Position numbers and translations under genes: made by a program. Below the pieces are notes generated by a model. It was not told the origin of the DNA. It searched no databases and saw nothing but the letters and a program-made list of their open reading frames with translations. From the NCBI GenBank assembly GCA_016125385.1, contig WGLV01000043.1:48050-112049 (forward strand): a stretch of 64,000 nucleotides of DNA, read 5' to 3'. Below are positions 35,745 through 44,326 of this stretch, one piece after another (position 1 is the first letter of the stretch; each line of letters opens with the position of its first letter). The stretch is from a bacterium. Lineage in GTDB: Bacteria; Hinthialibacterota; Hinthialibacteria; Hinthialibacterales; Hinthialibacteraceae.

Positions 35745-36464
35745 ATGAAAGTTCTCGATCTGACTTTCGCTTCTCCTTATCATAACATCGCCTGTGATGA
35801 AGCGCTGTTACTGGAGTGCGAATCCGGCGCCGGCGAGCCGGTGTTGCGTTTCTGGGAGCCAGAGACTCCCGTCGTGGTGATCGGCCGCTCGAACAAAATC
35901 AAAACCGAGGCCGATCTGGAAGCGTGCCAGCGGCTTGGCGTACCCGTCGCGCGCCGATCCAGCGGCGGCGGCGCCATCGTCAATGGGCCGGGTTGTCTGA
36001 ATTACGCGCTCGTTCTTCCGATGGATGACGATGGCCCTCTGGCGAAAATCGACCGGACGTATGAATACGTCCTTGAACGCAACCTCAACGCGCTGAGAGA
36101 CCTCACCGGCGCCCGGCTGCAACGTTCGGGCGTATCGGACCTGACTGCCGGCGGCCTGAAGTTTTCAGGCAATTCGCAACGGCGAAAACGGCGCTTCGTC
36201 TTGTTTCACGGGACCTTGCTGCTGAATTTCGCACTACCGATCGTGGAAACGCTGCTGCCCATGCCCTCGGATCAACCGGCGTATCGTAACCATCGGCCGC
36301 ATCGGGATTTCATCGTCAATTTGCCGGTTCCAGCCCCCCGTATTAAAAAGCGAATGATGGAGGAATGGAACGCCCGCGAGCCGCTGGAAACGGTTCCCTT
36401 ATCTCGAATCGATGAATTGGCGGAGAAGCAATTTTCACAAGATGAATGGATATATCAATTTTAG
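35745..36464 (+). CDS. lplA: Lipoate--protein ligase A
   Basis: A 239-residue ligase that activates lipoate with ATP and attaches it to lipoyl lysines such as AceF Lys41. PVVVIGRSNKIKTE, then the lipoate-binding RRSSGGGAIVNGPGCLNYAL and SDLTAGGLKFSGNSQRRKR are the standard blocks. The C-terminal accessory domain found in E. coli LplA is missing or much shortened, as in many bacterial homologues. The related octanoyltransferase LipM has similar blocks, so a LipM role cannot be excluded. Its position divergent from the pyruvate dehydrogenase operon fits its job. Confidence 0.9.
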   Translation: MKVLDLTFASPYHNIACDEALLLECESGAGEPVLRFWEPETPVVVIGRSNKIKTEADLEACQRLGVPVARRSSGGGAIVNGPGCLNYALVLPMDDDGPLAKIDRTYEYVLERNLNALRDLTGARLQRSGVSDLTAGGLKFSGNSQRRKRRFVLFHGTLLLNFALPIVETLLPMPSDQPAYRNHRPHRDFIVNLPVPAPRIKKRMMEEWNAREPLETVPLSRIDELAEKQFSQDEWIYQF

Positions 36465-36602
36465 TTGTTTCACCCCAAAGCGAAAGGTTCCGGGCTGATT
36501 CGGGCGTATTTTCATAAGTGCGCGGGTTCTAACCTCTTGCAAACAAAACAGCTCCCGCTCAGGCGGCCGCAAAACCAAGCCTGGGCGGCGCGGCCGGGCC
36601 AT

Positions 36603-36631
36603 TTGAATCAGATGCGGCGCGCCGGTATAGT
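36603..36631 (+). promoter_or_regulatory. Sigma70-like promoter of pyrE
   Basis: TTGAAT (36603-36608), a 17-bp spacer, TATAGT (36626-36631), about 45 bases before the pyrE ATG. Confidence 0.78.
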
Positions 36632-36679
36632 GGCCCGGGATTCAACCCTCTCGAAACACCCGACAAAGGAAGAATGACG

Positions 36680-37210
36680 ATGAACGACGTTCTCGCCGCC
36701 AAAATTCACGACGTTTCCAACATCAAAGGAACCTTCCGGCTGCGCTCAGGCGCGGTCAGTAACGAGTACTTCGATAAATACCTGTTTGAAGCCGAGCCCG
36801 CTTTGCTTCAAGAGATCGGTCAGGCGATGGCGCCGATGATCCCCAAAGGCGCCGATGCGCTCGCTGGACTCGAGATGGGCGGCATCCCCATCGCCGTCAT
36901 GCTGTCGCAGATCACGGGGACGCCCTGCGTGTTCGTCCGAAAGGAAGCCAAGCAATACGGAACGTGCAAACTTGCGGAAGGCGGCGACATTGATGGAAAA
37001 CGGCTGGTCATCATTGAAGACGTGGTTACTTCAGGTGGACAGATTCTGCTTTCGGCGAAAGAACTGCGCGACCGGGGCGCGATCGTCGACGTTGTGTTGT
37101 GCGTAATCGACCGCGAAGCGGGAGGACGAGAAAACCTGGTGAAGGATCATCTGGAACTGCGCCCGCTGTTCACTATGACGCAACTGAAAGCGGCGGCGGG
37201 AAATACGTAA
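36680..37210 (+). CDS. pyrE: Orotate phosphoribosyltransferase
   Basis: A 176-residue enzyme joining orotate and PRPP to form orotidine monophosphate in pyrimidine synthesis. The PRPP motif VIIEDVVTSGGQ (about 113-124) is complete, preceded by FVRKEAKQYGT, the catalytic-loop lysine region, and GLEMGGIPIAV. The ATG at 36680 has AGGAAG seven bases upstream; the ATG six bases earlier lies too close to it. It stands alone behind its own promoter, with no other pyr genes nearby. Confidence 0.92.
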   Translation: MNDVLAAKIHDVSNIKGTFRLRSGAVSNEYFDKYLFEAEPALLQEIGQAMAPMIPKGADALAGLEMGGIPIAVMLSQITGTPCVFVRKEAKQYGTCKLAEGGDIDGKRLVIIEDVVTSGGQILLSAKELRDRGAIVDVVLCVIDREAGGRENLVKDHLELRPLFTMTQLKAAAGNT

Positions 37211-37273
37211 TTATACGGTTATATCCCTTCTCATGGCTTCGCCGCGGATCGCATTGACTCTGTTTCATTCACC

Positions 37274-37287
37274 TTGAGATATCTCAA
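37274..37287. promoter_or_regulatory. 14-bp perfect palindrome upstream of the lipoprotein gene
   Basis: TTGAGATATCTCAA, about 100 bases before the lipoprotein ATG, followed by a GCGGCTG-ATT-CAGCCGC hairpin at 37311-37327. It could be an operator; no regulator is identified. Confidence 0.35.
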
Positions 37288-37385
37288 AAACCTGAGAAGA
37301 TTATCGTGTTGCGGCTGATTCAGCCGCGGCGCTCCCCTGTACGATAGTTTCTAACAAAAATCTTTAGAACGGGAAGGACGAAATC

Positions 37386-38132
37386 ATGAAAAAGGGTATC
37401 TGGACGATCGTCACTCTGCTGCTGGTTTGCGGCGTCGTCTTCGTGACGGGCTGCTCGAAGCAGGAACCGGCCACCACTTCGCAGACCGCCAGCGAAGAGA
37501 CCGCGAAGGCTCCCGCCGAACAACCGGCGGAACAACCCGCCGAACAGCCCGCTGAAACAGCCGGCGAAACGGCGAAAGAAGCCGCTCCCGCTGAAGGCGG
37601 CGCGCTCGCTTTCACCACCGATAGCTGGGACGATTTCACCACGGACAAGGCGATCTGGGTCGGCTCAATGAAAGAATTCGACCTGCGCACCGACAAAGAC
37701 GCCAAAACCGAAGGCGAAGCCAGCCTGAAAGCTAACGCCAAATCGGGCGACGGGCTGGTTCGCGACCTGTATATCGCCAAACACGTCACCGGCCTCGAAG
37801 CGGGCAAGACCTACAAGATTTCTCTCGACTACCGCTTTGACATCAACTCCCCGGACGATGGCAACTACATTCAGTACGATGTGAAAGCCGGCGATCAGAC
37901 CGACCGCAAAGCGATCGCGGCGATGGAAGATTATCCCAAACGCCCGGTTGAAACCACCAAGTATCTCGATTCAAGCACCTTCGGCGATGACAACTTCCAT
38001 CCGCTCGAAGCCACCATCACCCTGGGCGAAGGCGAAACCGACTGCACCCTGATGATGATCGTGCGCTTCAAATCGAAGAGCAAACTGAAAAACTGGTTCT
38101 ACATGGATAACTTCCAGGTTGCGGCTCAGTAA
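37386..38132 (+). CDS. Lipoprotein with AEQP repeats and a carbohydrate-binding-like beta domain
   Basis: A 248-residue lipoprotein: signal (about 1-22), lipobox VTGC. The next ~50 residues are a low-complexity tether with four tandem PAEQ units (about 40-56) and more Glu/Ala/Thr. From about residue 75 a beta-rich domain begins (FTTDSWDDFTTDKAIWVG) and ends WFYMDNFQVAAQ, the pattern of jelly-roll domains (GLEAGKTYKISLDYRF in the middle) that bind sugars or mediate surface contact. The ligand is unknown. A strong terminator follows. Confidence 0.75.
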   Translation: MKKGIWTIVTLLLVCGVVFVTGCSKQEPATTSQTASEETAKAPAEQPAEQPAEQPAETAGETAKEAAPAEGGALAFTTDSWDDFTTDKAIWVGSMKEFDLRTDKDAKTEGEASLKANAKSGDGLVRDLYIAKHVTGLEAGKTYKISLDYRFDINSPDDGNYIQYDVKAGDQTDRKAIAAMEDYPKRPVETTKYLDSSTFGDDNFHPLEATITLGEGETDCTLMMIVRFKSKSKLKNWFYMDNFQVAAQ

Positions 38133-38155
38133 GACATTTCATTCAGAGTCACAGA

Positions 38156-38189
38156 AGAGCCCGCTCGAACTGAGCGGGCTCTTTTTTTT
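38156..38189 (+). terminator. Rho-independent terminator
   Basis: AGAGCCCGCTC-GAACT-GAGCGGGCTCT, an 11-bp perfect stem followed by seven further T residues. It closes the lipoprotein gene. Confidence 0.95.
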
Positions 38190-38288
38190 CATCAAAAATA
38201 AACTGGCGTAAACTCGACCAATCTGATAACCTTTTCTCGTTTCTACTTGTGTCTTGCACTGCATAGCGAAATGAGAGATGCGAAAACG

Positions 38289-38876
<588 letters not shown>

Positions 38877-38899
38877 CAAAACGAGCGGAAAATCACTGG

Positions 38900-39490
38900 A
38901 TGGGAACCAATCGGCTGGAAGCCTTCAGCGACGGGGTGATCGCGATTCTGATCACCATCATGGTATTGGAGATGAAGCCTCCGCAAGGCGATGGGCTGGC
39001 CGCGCTGGCTCCGGTCGCGCCGGTGTTTTTGAGTTACGTATTAAGTTTCGTCTATCTCGCGATCTACTGGAACAACCACCATCACATGCTGCACACCACC
39101 CGGCGCGTCAGCGGCGGGGTGCTGTGGGCCAACCTCCACCTGCTCTTCTGGCTCTCGCTGATTCCCTTCGTGACGGGGTGGATGGGGCGAAACCATTTTT
39201 CCGCGACGCCCACCGCGATGTACGGCGTGGTTCTGTTCATGGCCGCGAACGCCTACTCGATTCTGCAATGGACGATCATCGCCTCGCAGGGCGAGGATTC
39301 GATTCTGAAAGATGCGCTGGGCGGAGACTGGAAGGGGAAAGGCTCGATCCTGCTCTATCTGATCGCGATCGGCTCGGCGTTTTACGCGGAATGGATCGCC
39401 GACGCCATCTACGTTGGCGTGGCGCTGATGTGGCTCATTCCCGACCGGCGCATCGAACTCGCGCTGGAGCGGCGCAAGACGAATGACTGA
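38900..39490 (+). CDS. TMEM175 (DUF1211) family potassium channel
   Basis: A 196-residue membrane protein with about six membrane segments. The first helix carries RLEAFSDGVIAILITIMVLE, which contains the RxxxFSD signature of TMEM175 channels, where pore-lining Ile residues give K+ selectivity. Bacterial homologues form tetrameric leak-type K+ channels in the inner membrane. YWNNHHHMLH follows the second helix as expected. The ATG at 38900 starts right before the signature; frames reaching further upstream are the pilin gene out of frame. Confidence 0.9.
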   Translation: MGTNRLEAFSDGVIAILITIMVLEMKPPQGDGLAALAPVAPVFLSYVLSFVYLAIYWNNHHHMLHTTRRVSGGVLWANLHLLFWLSLIPFVTGWMGRNHFSATPTAMYGVVLFMAANAYSILQWTIIASQGEDSILKDALGGDWKGKGSILLYLIAIGSAFYAEWIADAIYVGVALMWLIPDRRIELALERRKTND

Positions 39491-39493
39491 CGG

Positions 39494-39988
39494 TTACGGC
39501 GCGGCGGGCCGATCTCGGTAGGATTGCCGCTGGTTGGTGGCGTTCTCGATGATCGAATCCGCGATTCTCTGCTCCAAACCTTTGTCCACGGCGGTTTTCA
39601 GGTCGGCTTCCATCGCCGGCATTTCATCCAGCAAGAGATGTAAAAACGAGCTTTGCACGTATAAATCGAAATCATCCGGCTTCAATTGCTGGCGTTTTTC
39701 ATACTCAACCAACGCGTCGCGAAAACAACGGTCCGCTTCTTCATGACGCCCCATCGCATCGAGAGCCAGCCCTTGCCCCACATGCGCTTCGATAAAATGC
39801 GGGTTCAACTTATAGGCAGTGGAAAGCAGGTTTTCCGCCCGCTCGTAATCTCCCGCCGCCATCGCTTCCGAGCCTTCGTTCCCATAGCGCTTCGCGAGCT
39901 GTATTGGATCCTGAATCGGAGAGAAAACCGTCGCTGCCAGCAATACGATCGCAAGAAGCAACGCTCCGACGCCGATGAATACACGCAT
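39494..39988 (-). CDS. Membrane-anchored TPR protein
   Basis: A 164-residue protein with an N-terminal membrane anchor (about 3-21) and two TPR-type helix pairs (GNEGSEAMAAGDYERAENLL and EAHVGQGLALDAMGRHEEAD). TPRs mediate protein contacts; the partner is unknown. GGAGG sits six bases before the ATG at 39988, which decides the start. It is convergent with the TMEM175-type gene and divergent from mutS. Confidence 0.78.
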   Translation of the reverse strand: MRVFIGVGALLLAIVLLAATVFSPIQDPIQLAKRYGNEGSEAMAAGDYERAENLLSTAYKLNPHFIEAHVGQGLALDAMGRHEEADRCFRDALVEYEKRQQLKPDDFDLYVQSSFLHLLLDEMPAMEADLKTAVDKGLEQRIADSIIENATNQRQSYRDRPAAP

Positions 39989-40109
39989 GATTCCCTCCCG
40001 CCGCCTTGGTTCACGCTTGCCGAACAACGCATTATGATACACCATACTCACACGTGATCTGGAGCCATATCTCCGGCGCCCGAAGTTCGGCGCCGCTGAA
40101 TTCGAACTC

Positions 40110-42809
40110 ATGCCGAAACCCGATTCACCTCAATCGTCCCGCGAAGAATTTTCGCCGATGATGCAGCAGTATCTGGAAATGAAGGAACGGTGCGGAGACG
40201 CCGTTCTTCTCTTCCGCTGCGGCGATTTTTACGAAATGTTCTTCGACGACGCGGTGCGCGCGTCGGAGGTTCTCGACATCGCCCTCACCAAACGCGGCGG
40301 CGGCAATAACCAGACCGTTCCGCTGGCCGGCATCCCCTATCACGCCGCGCAGAGTTACATCTACAAACTGACACGCCAGGGCTTCCGCGTCGCCGTCTGT
40401 GAACAGATGGAGGTACCGCAGAAGGGCAAGAAGTTGATCCGCCGCGAGCTGGTCCGCACCATTTCGCCCGGCGCGATCATCGATTCGGACGTGATCGACG
40501 GCAAAGAGAACAATTACCTCGCCGCGCTGTTCGACGGCGGTATGCAGGGCTGGGGGCTGGCCAGCGTCGACGTCACCACCGGCGAGTTTCGCGCCTCGTG
40601 GGAGACCGGGCCGGAAGGCTGGCGGGCGATTCTCGCCGAACTCGCCACCGTCAGCCCGAGCGAACTGCTGCTCGACGCCGATTCGATGAACGACGCCGAA
40701 CTGCGCAAGCAACTGCGCGGAGCGTGCGACTGTCTCTGCACCGCCGCGCCGGGATCGGCGTTTTCGCCGGAGCGCTTTTCGCAATTCGACGTCGACGTCT
40801 CCATTCAATCCGGCGTGAAAGCGGCCGGCGCCGAACAGGACCTCGCCGTCAGCGCCGCCGCCGCCATTCTGCACTATCTCGGCGAAAATCAGAAAGAGAC
40901 CCTCGATTACGTGCGCCATCTCGAGCTGTACCGGCGCGGGCAGTATCTCATCATCGACAAAAACACCGAGAGAAACCTCGAACTGCTGACCGGCGCGGGC
41001 GAGGGCGGAAAAAAACATTCACTGCTGGGCGTGCTCGACCGCACCATCACCTCGATGGGCGGCCGCCTGTTGCGGCAGTGGATTCAACGCCCGCTGCTCA
41101 GCCCGGCGCGGATTCAACTGCGGCAGGAAATAGCCGCCGCGCTGGTGAACGACCCCAATCTGCGCGAATCGCTGCGCGAATCGTTGCGCTCGGTCTACGA
41201 TCTCGAACGCCTGCTGGGCCGCGTCACATTCGGTAACGCCAACGGGCGCGATCTCGCCGCCCTGCGGTCGTCGCTCGAACAGGTTCCCGAACTGAACCGC
41301 ATGCTGGAAGCGATCCCGCAACAGGAAGCGGTGCGCCGCGCGCTGCAATACGAAGACGGCGGCGACGCGCCCGCCGCCGTTCCGCCGAACGGCGAAATTA
41401 TCGATCCCATCGTGGAGGTTCGGGAACTGCTGGCCGCCGCGCTGCAGGACGAACCGCCGCTGTCGGTGCGCGACGGCGGCATGATCCGCGACGGTTACGA
41501 CGCCGAGCTGGATGAACTGCGCGCCATCCGCCGCGATGGGCGGGGTTACATCGCCCGCCTGCAGGAGGAAGAACGCCAGCGCACCGGCATCCCGTCGCTC
41601 AAAGTGGCGTACAACAGAGTCTTCGGGTATTACATCGAAATCACCAACATCCATAAGGACAAAGCGCCCGAGTCGTATATCCGCAAGCAAACCCTCGCCA
41701 ACGCCGAGCGCTATATCACGCCCGAGCTGAAAGAATTCGAGGCGAAGGTGCTGCACGCCGAAGACCGCATCTCCGAACTGGAATATCAGTTGTTGCAGCG
41801 GCTGCTGGAGGCGGTGCGCGGCTACACGCTGCGGCTTAAGTCGGCGGCGCGGGCGATCGCGCGGCTCGACGCGCAGCAGAGCCTCGCCGAAGCCGCTTCG
41901 CGCAACGGCTATTGCCGCCCCACGGTGGATGACGGCGGCGCGATCGAAATCGAGGAGGGCCGCCACCCGGTGCTTGAACTGGCGGCGGTGGTCAGCCGAT
42001 TCGTACCCAACGACTGCCGTCTCGACGGCGAAAACGAGCAACTCTTCATCATCACCGGCCCCAACATGGCGGGCAAGTCGACCTACATCCGCCAGACGGC
42101 TCTGATCGTGTTGATGGCGCAGATGGGGTCGTTCGTGCCCGCCGCGTCGGCGCGGGTGGGCGTGATCGACCGGCTCTTCAGCCGGGTGGGCGCGTCGGAC
42201 GACCTGGCGCGGGGACGCTCGACCTTCATGGTCGAGATGAGCGAGGCGGCCCACATCCTGCTTCACGCCACGCCGCGCAGTCTGGTCATTCTCGACGAGA
42301 TCGGTCGAGGTACCAGCACCTTCGACGGCGTCTCGCTGGCGTGGGCGATCGTCGAATACCTGCACGGTCTGCGCGGCAAGGGCGTCAAGACGCTGTTCGC
42401 CACGCATTACCACGAACTCTCCGCGCTGGAAGACCTGCTGCGCCGGGTGGTGAACTATCACGTGCAGGTGAGTGAAAAAGACGGGCGGGTCGAGTTTTTA
42501 TACCGCATTGGGCGGGGCTACACCGATCACTCTTACGGCATCCACGTCGCCGATCTGGCGGGGGTGCCCAAACGCGTCACCGACCGCGCGCGCAAGATTC
42601 TCAAGCGGCTTGAACGCGGCGAACACCTCGCGTTTCAATCGCAGGAGAAAGAAGCCTCGGACGAGTTTCAGATATCGCTGTTTTCAATGATGGATGAGCC
42701 GCTGCGCGCCAGGCTCGCCGACCTCGACGTCAACTCGCTCTCCCCCATGGACGCGCTCCACCTCCTCGCCGAACTAGCCGCCGAGGCCAGGGGGCGTGAA
42801 AACAAGTAG
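40110..42809 (+). CDS. mutS: DNA mismatch repair protein MutS
   Basis: An 899-residue mismatch-binding ATPase. The mismatch-reading Phe-x-Glu is in CGDFYEMF (Phe40, Glu42). The core and clamp domains follow, and the ATPase domain has Walker A GPNMAGKSTY (about 650), the FMVEMSEAAHIL region and Walker B VILDEIGRGTSTFDG, then the FATHYHEL switch. The length is typical of MutS1. mutL is not in the window. The stop codon touches an extragenic palindrome (42809-42831). Confidence 0.97.
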   Translation: MPKPDSPQSSREEFSPMMQQYLEMKERCGDAVLLFRCGDFYEMFFDDAVRASEVLDIALTKRGGGNNQTVPLAGIPYHAAQSYIYKLTRQGFRVAVCEQMEVPQKGKKLIRRELVRTISPGAIIDSDVIDGKENNYLAALFDGGMQGWGLASVDVTTGEFRASWETGPEGWRAILAELATVSPSELLLDADSMNDAELRKQLRGACDCLCTAAPGSAFSPERFSQFDVDVSIQSGVKAAGAEQDLAVSAAAAILHYLGENQKETLDYVRHLELYRRGQYLIIDKNTERNLELLTGAGEGGKKHSLLGVLDRTITSMGGRLLRQWIQRPLLSPARIQLRQEIAAALVNDPNLRESLRESLRSVYDLERLLGRVTFGNANGRDLAALRSSLEQVPELNRMLEAIPQQEAVRRALQYEDGGDAPAAVPPNGEIIDPIVEVRELLAAALQDEPPLSVRDGGMIRDGYDAELDELRAIRRDGRGYIARLQEEERQRTGIPSLKVAYNRVFGYYIEITNIHKDKAPESYIRKQTLANAERYITPELKEFEAKVLHAEDRISELEYQLLQRLLEAVRGYTLRLKSAARAIARLDAQQSLAEAASRNGYCRPTVDDGGAIEIEEGRHPVLELAAVVSRFVPNDCRLDGENEQLFIITGPNMAGKSTYIRQTALIVLMAQMGSFVPAASARVGVIDRLFSRVGASDDLARGRSTFMVEMSEAAHILLHATPRSLVILDEIGRGTSTFDGVSLAWAIVEYLHGLRGKGVKTLFATHYHELSALEDLLRRVVNYHVQVSEKDGRVEFLYRIGRGYTDHSYGIHVADLAGVPKRVTDRARKILKRLERGEHLAFQSQEKEASDEFQISLFSMMDEPLRARLADLDVNSLSPMDALHLLAELAAEARGRENK

Positions 42810-42831
42810 GGGCGGGTTTGAAACCCGCCCC
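42809..42831. repeat. Extragenic palindrome, third copy of the repeat core
   Basis: GGGGCGGGTTT-G-AAACCCGCCCC, starting on the last base of the mutS stop codon. It shares the GCGGGTTTGAAACCCGC core with 18073-18089 and 18383-18399 and may act as a terminator. Confidence 0.8.
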
Positions 42832-42874
42832 GGAGATCATGCAATACCAAAACGTTTTTACCTTCTAATTCCAA

Positions 42875-44161
42875 TCACAATTCCTTAATACGGATGTTTT
42901 TCCAGCGGACCCAGGCGGGCTTGTCGCCGTTGAAGGCGTGAACCTGCAGGCCGATGAAACCGCTGGCGGTCATGCCGTCTTTCAGGTCTTCGATGGGCTT
43001 TCCGTTGATCCAGGTGCGGATCGAATCGCCCTTGCAGACGATGCGGTAGTGGTTCCAGTCGTCGCCGTTGAACGCGCTTTCCGCCTTTTCGCGGTCGGTG
43101 TTTTCATTCAGAAACTTCGCGCGGCGCGCCTCGTCGTAGATGTAACCCGAAAAGCCGCCCGCCGCGATCTCGACCTGGTAGCCATGTACGCGGTGGTTCT
43201 GATAATCGGCGCTGCTCTCGCTGCGAATCTGCACGCCGGAATTAAGGCGCGGATCGACCTTCACGTCGAAGTCGAGAATGAAGTCGCCGTAATCGCGGGT
43301 GGTGCAGAGAAACGAGTTGGGGCTGCCTTCCGAGGTCCAGCCGAGGATGGTTCCGTCGTCGACTTCGTACTTCGCCGTACCGTTGATCTGCTTCCAGCCG
43401 TCGAGCGACTTTCCATCGAACAGGCTGGTCCAGCCGTCCTGGGCGGCGACCCAATGAATCGCGTTGGACACCAGCCGGCGGTAATTGGGATTTTCATACG
43501 CCTGATGGTCGTGCCCCATCTGGATATAAGCCGTGCGTCCGAGGTAGCGATCGACCGTCCAGGCGATCTCGCGTGAGCTGGTGGGGTGATCGGTCGTGAC
43601 CAGCACGTGCGCGTCGGGGACGACGTAAAGCCCCTTGTAGGTTTCGTCGTGAATCTCGAAATCGCCGACGCCTTCGGTGATGGGATGCGACTTGTCGGCG
43701 ATGGTCATCTTGAGGTCGACGTCGTGCAGGTACGTAGCGGCGGGGATCTGTTTGCCGTCACGTTCCATCGGCTTTTCGCAGTAAATTCCACCGATAATGC
43801 CGGTATATTCTGGCCAATCGGGATACGCCGCGATGTTGTGATGCAGCGCCAGCAATCCCTTACCCGCGTTCAGAAAGCTGAGATACCCCGCCTTCTGCTC
43901 CGGCGTGATCTGTTTCCACATATCATACAACACCACCGCGTCGTACTTCATCACCGAGCCATCGGCGAACATCTCGTTGGCGGCGGGCTGGACGGCCTTG
44001 TCATAGGTCACGCCCTCGAACGAATCGAACATGGCGTAAAACTGGGGCTCTTCAAACTCGTGTCCGCCGGTGATGAGCAGAATGTGAACCGGCTCGCTTT
44101 GAGCGGAATACGCGCCGAACGACAGCAGGCCGATCGTTAAAAGCAAAAGCACTTTTTTCAT
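42875..44161 (-). CDS. Secreted ThuA-DUF1080 fusion protein
   Basis: A 428-residue protein with a Sec signal (about 1-22). The first half is a ThuA domain: HILLITGGHEFEEPQFY, YDAVVLYDMWKQITPEQ, GKGLLALHHNIAAYPDW, a glutamine-amidotransferase-like fold. From about residue 240 comes DUF1080, now called 3-keto-disaccharide hydrolase: WTSLFDGKSLDGWKQING, then a concanavalin-like sandwich with GVQIRSESS and HGYQVEI. DUF1080 cleaves 3-keto-glucosides in bacteria that oxidise sugars first. GGAGG seven bases before the ATG at 44161 fixes the start. It is divergent from the acetylesterase gene, which hints at a shared glycan substrate. Confidence 0.9.
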   Translation of the reverse strand: MKKVLLLLTIGLLSFGAYSAQSEPVHILLITGGHEFEEPQFYAMFDSFEGVTYDKAVQPAANEMFADGSVMKYDAVVLYDMWKQITPEQKAGYLSFLNAGKGLLALHHNIAAYPDWPEYTGIIGGIYCEKPMERDGKQIPAATYLHDVDLKMTIADKSHPITEGVGDFEIHDETYKGLYVVPDAHVLVTTDHPTSSREIAWTVDRYLGRTAYIQMGHDHQAYENPNYRRLVSNAIHWVAAQDGWTSLFDGKSLDGWKQINGTAKYEVDDGTILGWTSEGSPNSFLCTTRDYGDFILDFDVKVDPRLNSGVQIRSESSADYQNHRVHGYQVEIAAGGFSGYIYDEARRAKFLNENTDREKAESAFNGDDWNHYRIVCKGDSIRTWINGKPIEDLKDGMTASGFIGLQVHAFNGDKPAWVRWKNIRIKEL

Positions 44162-44326
44162 GAGTAGTCCTCCCGGATGCGAATGAAATCGATTCATGAT
44201 TGTAAAACACTCCGGGCGGCTCCCGCTAGGAGCGAATCGAAACACCCGCTCGCGCTTCTAAACAAAACCCCTACCTTTGTGGTATACAGTACAAGCGGCA
44301 ACAACCGAACTTATGGGAGGCGAATG

